Source of the DNA: Butyrivibrio sp. INlla18 | GTDB lineage: Bacteria; Bacillota; Clostridia; Lachnospirales; Lachnospiraceae | Direction of reading: 5' to 3' | Length of the DNA stretch: 64,000 bases | Assembly (NCBI RefSeq): GCF_900103635.1 | Contig: NZ_FMXK01000011.1 | Coordinates: 1-64,000 of the forward strand | Shown: piece by piece, positions 50,381 through 59,262 of the stretch | How positions within the stretch are numbered: position 1 is the stretch's first letter | Layout: every line of letters starts with the position of its first letter | Notes under the pieces: generated by a model | Told to the model about the DNA's origin: nothing | Seen by the model: the letters and a program-made list of their open reading frames with translations, nothing else | Database searches by the model: none | Position numbers and translations under genes: made by a program

Positions 50381-52498
50381 ATGGATGTTTCTCAGTATCT
50401 AAGTGTCTTTCTTGATGAGGCAAAGGAGCACCTTCAATCGCTCAATGACAACATTATGACTTTGGAACAGGACCCAGAGAATGAAGATTGTATTAACGAG
50501 ATCTTCAGATCAGCCCATTCCATGAAAGGTATGGCTGGTACCATGGGCTATACCAGAATGCAGAATCTTACACATGATATGGAAGATGTTTTCTCAGACG
50601 TTCGTGCTGGCAAGATCAAGATCAAATCTGCCGATATCGACGTTCTGCTTCAGTGTCTTGATGCTATTCAGGGATATGTTGATAATATCACTGAGAATCA
50701 GGATGAAGGTACTGATGAGCATAAAGATATAATTAAGTCTCTCGCTGATATCAGAAATGGTGGCGCAGGCGGTGGTGATGAAGCGCCTGCAGCAGCACCA
50801 GCAGAAGCAGCAGCTTCTACAGAAGCAGCGCCTGCAGCTGATGGACCAGCAGAGGGAGCTGATGGTTCTACGGATTATAGGGCAATTCGCCTTGATCCAT
50901 CTGTTAAATCCACATTAGAAGAAGCAAAGAGCCAGGGAAAGAAGATCTATGGCGTTACAGTTCATATTCAGGAGTCTTGTATCCTTAAGGCTGCAAGAGG
51001 TTTCCTTGTATTTAAGGGATTGGAAGAGATCGGTGAGATCGCGGTTTCAGATCCTAATACACAGGATATTGAAGATGAAAAATTTGATTTTTCTTTTAGT
51101 TTGATCCTCATTACTGATGAGTCAAAAGAAAAGGTAGAAGAGATAGTTAAGGCTGTTTCTGAAGTTGAAGGTTGTGAATGTGGTGAGTTTGATCCTAGCG
51201 GAGCAAAGTCTTCAGAGGATAAGGATGATGCTCCTGCAGCAGCTGCTCCTTCTGACAACAAGCCAGCACCTGCAGCAACACCTGCAGCAAATACTCCTGC
51301 ACCAGCCGGCGGCGGAGCAGCTGGCGGCAAGAAGCCTGTTGGTAAGCCTGTTGTTAACAGAACAGTCCGTGTTGATATTGAAAAGCTTGATGTGCTCATG
51401 AATCTTGTAAGTGAGCTTATTATTGCAAAGAACTCACTTATTTCTGCAGCAAATACATCAGGTGTATCAAATGTAAATGAGCAGATCGAATATCTTGAGA
51501 GCGTTACAACAAACCTTCACGAATCTGTTATGAAGGTTCGAATGGTTCCTATTGAGAGCGTTCTTCAGAAATTCCCTCGTATGATCAGAGACCTTAACAA
51601 GACTCTGAATAAGAAGATGGAACTTACAATGACTGGTGAAGATACTGAAATGGATCGTACCGTTGTTGATGAGATTGGTGATCCTTTGATGCATCTTATC
51701 AGAAACAGCGCTGACCACGGTATTGAGAGTGCTGATCTTCGTGCTCAGAGAGGTAAGCCTGAAGTTGGACAGATCTTCCTTCATGCTTTCCAGGATGGTA
51801 ACAGTGTTGTTATCGAAGTGGGTGATGATGGTAACGGTATTGATGCTGAAGTCGTTAAGAATAAGGCTATTGAAAAAGGAGTAGTTACTCCTGAACAGGC
51901 AGCTCTTTTAACAGAAAAACAGTGCGTAGAGCTCTTGTTCCATCCAGGTTTCTCAACTGCTAAACAGGTTTCAGAAATTTCTGGTAGAGGTGTAGGACTT
52001 GACGTTGTTAAGTCAAAGGTTGAATCACTTTCAGGTGAAGTAACAGTTAAGACTAAGCTTGGTGAAGGTTCAACATGGGTTATCAGACTTCCTCTTACAC
52101 TTGCTATTATTCAGGCTCTGATGGTTATCATTGGTGAAGAAAAATATGCTATTCCTCTTGATTCTATTCAGAGTATTGAGGATGTATCTCCATCAGAAGT
52201 TAAATTCGTTGAAAATAAGGAAGTTATCAATCTTCGTGGAAGCGTTCTTCCTCTTATCAGACTTAATCAGGTTCTTGATACTGAGTCTACAAAGTCGCCA
52301 GATGAAGATATGGTTGTTGTTATTGCCAGAAAGGGCGATCAGCTTGCAGGTCTTGTTATCGATGAACTTATGGGACAGCAGGAAATCGTTATCAAGCCTC
52401 TTGGCAGATACACCAATAAGTGCAAGCTTATAAGTGGTGCTACTATCCTTGGTGATGGTGAGATTGCTCTTATTCTTGACACTAATTCAATTTTCTAA
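50381..52498 (+). CDS. cheA: Chemotaxis sensor histidine kinase CheA
   Basis: The central chemotaxis kinase, phosphorylating CheY and CheB. The domains are P1 with phospho-acceptor His46 in FRSAHSMKGMAG, an Ala/Pro linker, P2 (about 180-275), a second Ala/Pro linker, P3 dimerisation (VRVDIEKLDVLMNLVSELII), P4 kinase (LIRNSADHGIES, GDDGNGID, GRGVGLDVVKS) and P5 CheW-like to the end. ATG 50381 follows TGGAGG at 10 nt; an in-frame TTG upstream at 50342 lacks a site. Length 705 residues. Confidence 0.96.
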   Translation: MDVSQYLSVFLDEAKEHLQSLNDNIMTLEQDPENEDCINEIFRSAHSMKGMAGTMGYTRMQNLTHDMEDVFSDVRAGKIKIKSADIDVLLQCLDAIQGYVDNITENQDEGTDEHKDIIKSLADIRNGGAGGGDEAPAAAPAEAAASTEAAPAADGPAEGADGSTDYRAIRLDPSVKSTLEEAKSQGKKIYGVTVHIQESCILKAARGFLVFKGLEEIGEIAVSDPNTQDIEDEKFDFSFSLILITDESKEKVEEIVKAVSEVEGCECGEFDPSGAKSSEDKDDAPAAAAPSDNKPAPAATPAANTPAPAGGGAAGGKKPVGKPVVNRTVRVDIEKLDVLMNLVSELIIAKNSLISAANTSGVSNVNEQIEYLESVTTNLHESVMKVRMVPIESVLQKFPRMIRDLNKTLNKKMELTMTGEDTEMDRTVVDEIGDPLMHLIRNSADHGIESADLRAQRGKPEVGQIFLHAFQDGNSVVIEVGDDGNGIDAEVVKNKAIEKGVVTPEQAALLTEKQCVELLFHPGFSTAKQVSEISGRGVGLDVVKSKVESLSGEVTVKTKLGEGSTWVIRLPLTLAIIQALMVIIGEEKYAIPLDSIQSIEDVSPSEVKFVENKEVINLRGSVLPLIRLNQVLDTESTKSPDEDMVVVIARKGDQLAGLVIDELMGQQEIVIKPLGRYTNKCKLISGATILGDGEIALILDTNSIF

Positions 52499-52534
52499 TG
52501 ACGGTTGATTATTAAGAAGAAAGGATGAACCATT

Positions 52535-53029
52535 ATGAACGAACTTAGAGATAATTCTGATGTAGGTGAGCTTATTCAGTTTATTGTTATCAAGATCGAT
52601 GACGAACAGTATGGCATCAACATCAAATATATTGATAATATTGTAAGAATGCAGCAGATCACCAGGGTTCCAAAGGTTGATGACTATATTAAGGGTGTTA
52701 TCAATATTCGTGGTGAGATTGTTCCTGTTATGAGTGTTAGAATGAAGATGGGACTTGAAGAGGATGAGTTTACTAACAAGTCCAGGATCATTATCTTAAA
52801 GACAGAGACAGGTGATCTTGTTGGAATTATTGTAGATCAGGTTAATCAGGTGCTTACACTTGATGTTAATAGCATTGAAAAGATGCGTTATGATGACAAG
52901 AAGGGAACAACTGGAGCACAGTTCGTTGGTGGCGTTGGTCATTATGAGGGCGGACTTGTTTCTATCCTTGATCTTGAGGCTGTTGTTTCTGAGAAGGAAG
53001 TTAAAGAAAAAGCATCAAATGCTAGCTGA
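52535..53029 (+). CDS. cheW: Chemotaxis coupling protein CheW
   Basis: A 164-residue adaptor linking CheA to receptors. It shows the CheW beta-barrel features FIVIKIDDEQYGINIKYID, RVPKVDDYIKGVINIRGEIVPV and DLVGIIVDQVNQVL. AGAAAGGATGA precedes the ATG. Confidence 0.95.
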   Translation: MNELRDNSDVGELIQFIVIKIDDEQYGINIKYIDNIVRMQQITRVPKVDDYIKGVINIRGEIVPVMSVRMKMGLEEDEFTNKSRIIILKTETGDLVGIIVDQVNQVLTLDVNSIEKMRYDDKKGTTGAQFVGGVGHYEGGLVSILDLEAVVSEKEVKEKASNAS

Positions 53030-53043
53030 TTGGAGGATTTAAT

Positions 53044-53676
53044 ATGGGTGAAATGAGTTTGGACAATTTGTCCAGCCAGTACTTTGATGTCCTAAAAGAA
53101 CTGGGCAATATCGGTGCGGGAAATGCTACAACAGCTCTTGCACAGATGATCGGAACAAAGGTTGATATGAATGTTCCTCAGGTTAGACTCCTTGATTTTA
53201 AGGATGTTGGCGATCTGATGGGTGGAGCCGAAAAGATCATGGCTGGTATTTACCTTGCTGTTGAAGGTGACATTGATGGAAGCATCATGTTCCTTCTTGG
53301 TAAGCAGGCAGCCAGACATCTTGTAGATAAGCTTATGGGAACAGGTGCAAAATCTGAAGAAGAGGATTTTGACGAAGTTGAGATGTCCGCTCTTAAAGAG
53401 GTTGGAAACATCATTACTGGATCATACCTTAATTCCCTTTCAATGATGACTAATTTAAAGCTCGTTCCTTCAATACCATATGTAGCAATTGATATGGCTG
53501 CAGCTATCCTTAGTGTACCAGCTATTCAGTTCGGTATGATGGGCGACAAGATTCTTTTGATCGAGACTCAATTCTTTGATGAGCTTAAGTTAAGTGGCTA
53601 TTTTATTCTATTACCTGATATGGATGGTTACAGTAAAATTCTCTCTTCACTTGGCATGGGAGATGTTTCTCTTTAA
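53044..53676 (+). CDS. cheC: CheY-P phosphatase CheC
   Basis: Hydrolyses CheY-P and, with CheD, takes part in receptor adaptation. Both active-site helices are present and intact: LKELGNIGAGNATTAL and LKEVGNIITGSYLNSL, each with the Glu/Asn pair. Length 210 residues. TGGAGGA precedes the ATG. Confidence 0.95.
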   Translation: MGEMSLDNLSSQYFDVLKELGNIGAGNATTALAQMIGTKVDMNVPQVRLLDFKDVGDLMGGAEKIMAGIYLAVEGDIDGSIMFLLGKQAARHLVDKLMGTGAKSEEEDFDEVEMSALKEVGNIITGSYLNSLSMMTNLKLVPSIPYVAIDMAAAILSVPAIQFGMMGDKILLIETQFFDELKLSGYFILLPDMDGYSKILSSLGMGDVSL

Positions 53677-53690
53677 CAAAGGGGCAATTT

Positions 53691-54176
53691 ATGAGTCAAA
53701 TTATTAAGGTTGGAATGGCCGATCTAAATATTTGTGTAAGCCCCGATGGAATAACCACTTTGGGGTTAGGCTCGTGCGTTGGAATAGCTATTAGAGATCC
53801 GGTTACCAAGATTGGTGGCCTGGCACATGTTATGCTTCCAGATTCTACTGAGATCAAGAATAATTCCAATATTCCTAAGTTTGCTGACACAGGAATAGAG
53901 GAACTTGTGAAGCAGATAGTGGCTAAGGGAGCAAACAGATCAAGACTAGTTGCTAAGATAGCTGGCGGAGCTCAGATGTTTGCGTTTCAGACTAATAATG
54001 CTACTATGAGAGTAGGTGACAGAAATGTTCAGGCCTCTTTGAAGAAATTAAAAGAGCTTAATATACCTGTACTTGCGCAAGACACTGGCGATTCTTATGG
54101 ACGAACGGTCATTTTTTATCCAGAAAATGGAGATTATATTATTAGAGCGGTAGGAAAACCAGAGAAGGTCATATGA
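53691..54176 (+). CDS. cheD: Chemoreceptor glutamine deamidase CheD
   Basis: Deamidates receptor glutamines and binds CheC. The catalytic cysteine and histidine appear in LGLGSCVGIAIRD and GGLAHVMLPDS. Length 161 residues. It starts 14 bases after cheC, and its last four bases overlap the next gene. Confidence 0.95.
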   Translation: MSQIIKVGMADLNICVSPDGITTLGLGSCVGIAIRDPVTKIGGLAHVMLPDSTEIKNNSNIPKFADTGIEELVKQIVAKGANRSRLVAKIAGGAQMFAFQTNNATMRVGDRNVQASLKKLKELNIPVLAQDTGDSYGRTVIFYPENGDYIIRAVGKPEKVI

Positions 54177-54508
54177 ATACTGATGAGATTAAACAAATTA
54201 ATACAAAGCTGATCACTCCGCTAGTAGTGCTTTCAGCTACAGCGGTCATTGCTATATTTACTTACTTTAAACGCTACCCAGCGGGGGATTTCTTTGTTAT
54301 AGTATTTACATCAGTTGTCGTTTTTTTGGTTATTGGTCTTATCGTTGAAAAAATGATAACTAGGTTTTTAGAGATTAATTATGAGAAAGCCATGGCTGAA
54401 AAAATGGAGGCTGAGCGCCTTGAAGAAGAGGCGCGAGCTGCCATGGAAGCCGAAGGCGAAAATGGGGAGAATGTTGAACCTTTGGATGTTCATGATATCC
54501 CGGAATAA
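54173..54508 (+). CDS. Small membrane protein between cheD and sigD, unknown
   Basis: A 111-residue protein with two hydrophobic helices (about 13-31 and 39-60), then a cytoplasmic helical, Glu/Ala-rich acidic tail with repeated AEKMEAERLEEEARAAMEAE. It overlaps cheD by four bases (ATGA) and so is translationally coupled. I do not recognise the family. Its setting suggests a motility or chemotaxis accessory membrane protein; that is inference. Confidence 0.8.
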   Translation: MNTDEIKQINTKLITPLVVLSATAVIAIFTYFKRYPAGDFFVIVFTSVVVFLVIGLIVEKMITRFLEINYEKAMAEKMEAERLEEEARAAMEAEGENGENVEPLDVHDIPE

Positions 54509-54534
54509 AATAACAGGATTTGGGGACTATTTAC

Positions 54535-55308
54535 ATGGATGACGCAGGCAGAAATAAGTTATGGACGGAATATAATAAATCTAAATCCCAGGAGATAAGA
54601 GAGCAGCTCATTTTAGAGTATGCTCCTTTAGTCAAGCTTGTAGCTGGAAGACTCAGCATGTATCTTGGTTTTAACGTCGAATATGACGATCTTGTGGGAT
54701 ATGGTATCTTTGGTCTTATTGACGCCATAGACAAGTTTGATCTACTCAAGGATGTTAAGTTTGAAACTTACGCAAGCCTTCGCATACGAGGTGCTATACT
54801 TGATCAGATCAGAAAGATGGACTGGATCCCCAGAACCATTAGACAGAGACAGAAAAAGATTGAGACTGCGATAAGAGAGATTGAAAGAGATACAGGACAT
54901 GTAGCTACAGATGCTGAGATAGCTGCTAAGATGGAGATTTCAGAGGATGAATATCTTTCATGGCAGAATCAGATGAAGGTTACAGGTGTTGTATCATTAA
55001 ATGAGTTCATGGATCAGGGCTCAGATATTACGGAGGATGTTAATAATCACAGCGCTGGTTTTGTAAAACCTGAAGAAGCTGTCGAAAAAGAAGAGCTAAA
55101 GAAGATGCTTGCTGAATCTTTGGAACTTCTTACTGATAAAGAAAAGAAAGTCATACTTTTATATTATTATGAAGAACTTACATTAAAAGAGATTAGTGAG
55201 GTATTAGAAGTTTCTGAATCTAGAATTTCTCAGCTTCACACCAAAGCTCTTCAGAAAATGAGAACTAAGCTTGGTAATTACCTGGGACTAGTTACAAACT
55301 CCAGATAG
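54535..55308 (+). CDS. sigD: Flagellar sigma factor sigma-28 (SigD/FliA)
   Basis: Directs RNA polymerase to late flagellar and chemotaxis promoters. Region 2 (LVKLVAGRLSMYLGFNVEYDD, YASLRIRGAILDQIRKMDWIPR) and region 4 helix-turn-helix (LKEISEVLEVSESRISQLHTKALQKMR) are clear. It lacks a region 1.1. ATG 54535 is chosen over an in-frame TTG five codons earlier, because GGGGA then lies at about 8 nt. Length 257 residues. No anti-sigma factor FlgM is in the window. Confidence 0.95.
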   Translation: MDDAGRNKLWTEYNKSKSQEIREQLILEYAPLVKLVAGRLSMYLGFNVEYDDLVGYGIFGLIDAIDKFDLLKDVKFETYASLRIRGAILDQIRKMDWIPRTIRQRQKKIETAIREIERDTGHVATDAEIAAKMEISEDEYLSWQNQMKVTGVVSLNEFMDQGSDITEDVNNHSAGFVKPEEAVEKEELKKMLAESLELLTDKEKKVILLYYYEELTLKEISEVLEVSESRISQLHTKALQKMRTKLGNYLGLVTNSR

Positions 55309-55341
55309 TGATTTTAACTTAATTGAAAAGGGGACTATATT

Positions 55342-56919
55342 ATGCATGGTTATTTTCAACTGGTTATAACACCCAAAGGCACTGGCATAAAAGTATATCC
55401 GCCAACAGATGGTGACGAGCCTTTAAATGTCAATGATGTCAGAGACTATTTGGAAGATAGAAAAATTCAATATGATGTAGTTGTTATTAATGACGCTGTG
55501 ACAAAGGCTGACGATGAAGTGGTTATTTTTACAGAGGCGCAGATCTTACCCGAAAGAGAAGGGGTGAAATTTGACGTTTCCAAGGATCGTATGACTGTCA
55601 CAGCTATTTTTTATCCTCCAACAGAAGGTGCTGAACTTCTGACAGAAAAAGAGATCATGGATACCATCGCTTACAGAAAATATACCTATGGCATTCAGAC
55701 TGAGAATATTCATAAGTTCTTTGAGCATAGGGAATATTGTAAGGAAATAGTTGTGTGTCAGGGAAAAGAGGTTAAGCAGGGCAAGAACGCAGCGGTTGAA
55801 TATCACTTTAATCGTAACCTTCGACCAAAGCCAACATTAAGAGAAGATGGTAGCGTAGACTATTTTCATTTAAATCTCATAAATAACGTAAATGAAGGAG
55901 ACCTTTTAGCAACTCTTCACCCGGAAGTTCCTGGTGAAGCAGGCATCAATATATATGGCGAAACTATTAAGCCAGCTGCAGTAAAGTCTACTTTTATTAA
56001 ATTTGGTAAAAATACGGTTCTTTCAGAAGATAAGATGACTTTAACTGCTGCAAAATCAGGACATGTAACTATTAAAGAAGGGAAGGTTACTGTTTCTGAT
56101 GTACTTACCCTAGAAAATGTTGATGTTTCTACTGGAAATATCGATTATGAAGGAAGTGTTCAGGTTAAAGGAGTTGTAGCTTCTAACTTTTCTGTTAAAG
56201 CAGGCGGCAATATTGTAGTAAAAGGTATTGTAGAAGGCGCAACACTTGAAGCTGGATCAGATATTATCTTGGAATGCGGAGCTAAGGCTGGCGGTAATAT
56301 CAAAGCAGGCGGAAATATAGTTACAAAATTTATAGAAAATGCTACAATTACTGCAAAAGGAAGTATTACAAGCGAATGTATCCTTCATTCAAATGTAGCT
56401 TCCGGAACTGAAGTAATTGTAACTGGTAAAAGAGGGTTTATAGCTGGAGGCAAAGTTATTGCTGCTGAAAAGATTCAGGCCAAGATCCTTGGCTCTGAAA
56501 TGGGAGCCAATACTATTGTAGAAGTTGGCGCTGATCCTCAGCTCAAGCTAAGACTCAAAGAATTACAAAAGAATATGACAACCAACCAAAAGACAATTGA
56601 GAGCATCAAGCCTACAATTGAAGGCTTCACCAAGATGCTTAAGGCTGGAGCTAAGTTTTCACCTGATCAGGTCGCTAATGCCAAAAAGCTTATCGACATG
56701 AACAAGACATTAACAGAGTCTATTCAGAATGATTCAGAGGAATACAGCGAACTTATGGAAAAGCTTGCAGATTCCAAGGAAGCCTTTGTTATTGTCGAGG
56801 GAACAGCATATCCTGGAACTACCGTGAACATTGGGGAATTGTCCATGATAGTGAAAAAACCAGTGCAATATAGTAGATTTGTAGTGAAAGAAGGCGATGT
56901 AAGGCTTGCACCGATTTGA
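55342..56919 (+). CDS. fapA: FapA/DUF342 family polymer-forming protein
   Basis: A 525-residue protein. An N-terminal alpha/beta part (about 1-165) is followed by a right-handed beta-helix (about 175-370) with short repeating units such as GGNIVVKGIVEGATLEAGSDI, then a coiled coil (about 395-480) and a small C-terminal beta region. This is the DUF342/FapA architecture. Firmicutes often encode such a protein beside sigD, with a proposed cytoplasmic polymer or flagellar-assembly role that is not settled. Confidence 0.88.
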   Translation: MHGYFQLVITPKGTGIKVYPPTDGDEPLNVNDVRDYLEDRKIQYDVVVINDAVTKADDEVVIFTEAQILPEREGVKFDVSKDRMTVTAIFYPPTEGAELLTEKEIMDTIAYRKYTYGIQTENIHKFFEHREYCKEIVVCQGKEVKQGKNAAVEYHFNRNLRPKPTLREDGSVDYFHLNLINNVNEGDLLATLHPEVPGEAGINIYGETIKPAAVKSTFIKFGKNTVLSEDKMTLTAAKSGHVTIKEGKVTVSDVLTLENVDVSTGNIDYEGSVQVKGVVASNFSVKAGGNIVVKGIVEGATLEAGSDIILECGAKAGGNIKAGGNIVTKFIENATITAKGSITSECILHSNVASGTEVIVTGKRGFIAGGKVIAAEKIQAKILGSEMGANTIVEVGADPQLKLRLKELQKNMTTNQKTIESIKPTIEGFTKMLKAGAKFSPDQVANAKKLIDMNKTLTESIQNDSEEYSELMEKLADSKEAFVIVEGTAYPGTTVNIGELSMIVKKPVQYSRFVVKEGDVRLAPI

Positions 56920-56961
56920 CGACCATTTCTAGAGTGCTCGCCTGAAACGGAGGAGCAGACT

Positions 56962-57351
56962 ATGTCAATCAACAGAATCGATTTCGGGGTAATTGCTGCA
57001 TCCAATGAAGTATCAACCGTCAAGGCTGCTGAAGATGCCAGGCCGCTTATGGACAGAGAGATCTTTCAGACTCAGTTCAACGAAGAGGTTGATAATCAAA
57101 AGAACTCTGTAAATCAAAAGGATGATGTCGGCCAGGGAGAGTTACAATCTGACGCCCAGGATAAAGGAAGTAATGAATACATGGGCGATGGAGGACGTAA
57201 CAGGAAGCAAAAAGAAAAGGATGAAAAGAATCCTTTATTGGAAAGACAGCTTTCAGCCGAAAAAATGGAAAAAATGGCAAGTCACATGATCGACAGGAAC
57301 GGTAAGCCTGTGGACCTTCAAATATCGTCGGGTTTTGATTTGAAGATTTAA
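56962..57351 (+). CDS. Hypothetical 129-residue hydrophilic protein
   Basis: A small, charged, probably partly unstructured protein with no membrane segment. It starts MSINRIDFGVIAASNEVS and has a Lys/Asp/Gln-rich middle (NRKQKEKDEKNPLLERQ) and a short C-terminal element ending VDLQISSGFDLKI. CGGAGGAG precedes the ATG. I know no family. It lies between fapA and the SwrB-like gene. A hydrophilic N-terminus with this composition could suit an export chaperone or a secreted flagellar substrate, but nothing shows it. Confidence 0.75.
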   Translation: MSINRIDFGVIAASNEVSTVKAAEDARPLMDREIFQTQFNEEVDNQKNSVNQKDDVGQGELQSDAQDKGSNEYMGDGGRNRKQKEKDEKNPLLERQLSAEKMEKMASHMIDRNGKPVDLQISSGFDLKI

Positions 57352-57422
57352 TATTTCTATATTATAATAATATATCGCAATTGTTTTGCATGAGATTTAA
57401 CATGGGGTGATTGGGCGGAGAA

Positions 57423-58421
57423 ATGATAAGTATTACCGAGATTGTACTCATAGTTGCTGGATTTGCAGCAATCATATTGGGTTATCTTCTTCCAGCTGGA
57501 AAGGAAATCGACGAAGAGGATAAATTGCTTATGGAGAGAGAAATCCGTGAGCTTGTTCGTCGTGAAGTAGAAGACCAGAAGGAAACCATTGAGAATATGG
57601 TAGATGACACCGTCGATAATTCCCTTGATAGAACTGAACGTGCAATGGAGCGTATTTCTAACGAAAAGCTTTCTGCAATTGGCGAATATTCTGATACCGT
57701 CATAAATGATATCCATAAAAATCATGATGAAGTAATGTTTATGTACGATATGCTTAATGATAAGCATAAGAATCTTACTGATGTTGTTTCTGAAGTTACT
57801 AGGAAAGCCGATGAGGCTAAGAGAACAGTTATGGATGCCGAGGCTACTGCCAATGAAGCAAGACAGGCTACTGATTCTCTTAAGTCTATTTCAGAAGCAT
57901 CTTTCCCTGAGAGTAATGTCAGAGCGATCCTTCTTGATGAAGAAGAGGACAAGCCAAGTGGCATCAGAATTCCTTACAAAGAAAAATATAACGTTAAGCC
58001 TGTTTCTCCAGTTGCTCCGATCGAACAAGATCTCGTTGGGCCAGAACCAATCGGAAATGTAGAGAGTGGCTATGTTGAAGAAAAGAATGTGAAGGAATTA
58101 AAAGAGCTTGATGCTATTCCTGTAGAAGTAATCAAGGAAGAACAGGTTCAAAGTCTTCACGTTATTGGCAATAAAGTCAAAGAAGAGCCAAAAGAGACCA
58201 CTAGTGCTAAGGTTGTTTCAATAAATGATGTTAAGCCTTCTAATCCTGATAGGAACATGAAGGAGCTTACAGCCAATGATCCAATTTCTCAGAACAAGCA
58301 GATCATAGAGATGCATAAGGCTGGTAAGTCTAATATGGTCATTGCTAGAGAACTTGGTCTTGGTATTGGTGAAGTTAAGCTTGTGATAGATCTTTCTAAT
58401 AAACATAGAAAAGTTAAGTAA
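57423..58421 (+). CDS. SwrB/DUF6115-like membrane-anchored protein
   Basis: One N-terminal membrane helix (about residues 4-23), then a long coiled coil (about 28-150), a Pro/Glu/Val-rich linker, and a C-terminal helical motif with HKAGKSNMVIARELGLGIGEV followed by KLVIDLSNKHR. That C-terminus resembles DUF6115 and the end of SwrB, which in Bacillus lies just downstream of sigD and activates flagellar export. At about 332 residues it is roughly twice SwrB. The start is uncertain: ATG 57423 has GGCGGAG only two bases away, and a TTG at 57411 has GGGGTG one base away. Confidence 0.72.
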   Translation: MISITEIVLIVAGFAAIILGYLLPAGKEIDEEDKLLMEREIRELVRREVEDQKETIENMVDDTVDNSLDRTERAMERISNEKLSAIGEYSDTVINDIHKNHDEVMFMYDMLNDKHKNLTDVVSEVTRKADEAKRTVMDAEATANEARQATDSLKSISEASFPESNVRAILLDEEEDKPSGIRIPYKEKYNVKPVSPVAPIEQDLVGPEPIGNVESGYVEEKNVKELKELDAIPVEVIKEEQVQSLHVIGNKVKEEPKETTSAKVVSINDVKPSNPDRNMKELTANDPISQNKQIIEMHKAGKSNMVIARELGLGIGEVKLVIDLSNKHRKVK

Positions 58422-58436
58422 GGAAATTATTGAGGA

Positions 58437-59180
58437 ATGAAATTAAAGTATTATCTTAGGGGCATTGGCATAGGTGTCATTCTAACTGCTATTGTCATGG
58501 GATTTGCTCTCGGCGGCCGCAAGACAACAATGAGTGATGCGGAAGTTATTGAAAGAGCCAAAGAGCTTGGAATGACAGATGGCGGTGTTTTATCAGACAC
58601 TGTGAATGAAGGTGACGCAGTTGAAGAATCGAATACATCTTCATCCGATCAGGCATTGGATGAAGCAGGAAAAGAAATATCTAAAGAAATCGACGAAGCA
58701 TTCGCTTCGGCAAGTGAATCAGCTTCTTTCCTGGCTTCAAAGGAGGAAGAAGGAAAAACTCAGGAAGCAAAAGAGGAAAATAAAGTTACAGAAGCTTCAA
58801 TTGAAGCATCAAAAGAATTAAGTACTGAAAAACCAGAGACTAAAGTAGAAGATAAAAAAGAAGAAACAAAAGAAGAAGTCGCTGAATCTGAAAGTACTGA
58901 GCAGCTTCAGGAAGTAGCTAAAACTGAAGAAAAGCCAGCTGAGACTACAGACAATGATCAGACTTCTGTATCTGGAACTGCCAAGACAGTTACGATTCCA
59001 GGAGGAAAAAGTTCAGATGCTGTAGCCCAGATACTTTATGAGGCTGGTGTAATTGATAACGCAGTTTCTTTTAACAGATATCTTATTGATAAAGGTTTAG
59101 ACAGAATCATCAGATCTGGCACCAGAACATTCCCTGCCGGATCCACATATGAGGATGTAGCATATATCATCACACATTAA
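58437..59180 (+). CDS. Membrane-anchored protein with MltG-type LysM-like domain
   Basis: A basic N-terminus and one membrane helix (about 8-26) precede a ~140-residue Glu/Ser/Lys low-complexity region. A C-terminal domain (about 182-247) follows, VTIPGGKSSDAVAQILYEAGVIDN, then FNRYLIDKGLDRIIRSGTRTFPAGSTYEDV. That domain resembles the LysM-like substrate-binding part of MltG/YceG endolytic transglycosylases, but the catalytic domain is absent. It is the last gene before the operon terminator, suggesting a cell-wall contact for the motility locus. Function unproven. Confidence 0.75.
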   Translation: MKLKYYLRGIGIGVILTAIVMGFALGGRKTTMSDAEVIERAKELGMTDGGVLSDTVNEGDAVEESNTSSSDQALDEAGKEISKEIDEAFASASESASFLASKEEEGKTQEAKEENKVTEASIEASKELSTEKPETKVEDKKEETKEEVAESESTEQLQEVAKTEEKPAETTDNDQTSVSGTAKTVTIPGGKSSDAVAQILYEAGVIDNAVSFNRYLIDKGLDRIIRSGTRTFPAGSTYEDVAYIITH

Positions 59181-59181
59181 G

Positions 59182-59213
59182 AACTTCCTATTGCTAAAAT
59201 AGGAAGTTTTTTT
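59182..59213 (+). terminator. Terminator at the end of the fla/che locus
   Basis: AACTTCCTATT pairs with AATAGGAAGTT (11 bp, 5-nt loop), followed by seven T residues directly after the last gene. Confidence 0.9.
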
Positions 59214-59226
59214 ATGAAAAAAAGTG

Positions 59227-59258
59227 TTGAAATATGAATATAGCTGTGTTAGTATAAA
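59227..59258 (+). promoter_or_regulatory. Putative promoter of the rpsB leader
   Basis: TTGAAA is present with TAGTAT at 17 bp and TATAAA at 20 bp, so the exact -10 is uncertain. Transcription would start near 59262, leaving a leader of about 195 nt before rpsB. Confidence 0.45.
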
Positions 59259-59262
59259 AAAG

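Noticed and set aside
50624..50637. GCCGATAT inside cheA as another sigma-28 promoter
   Set aside because: It encodes Ala-Asp-Ile in frame in a conserved part of the P1 domain and has no suitable -35 at the right distance.
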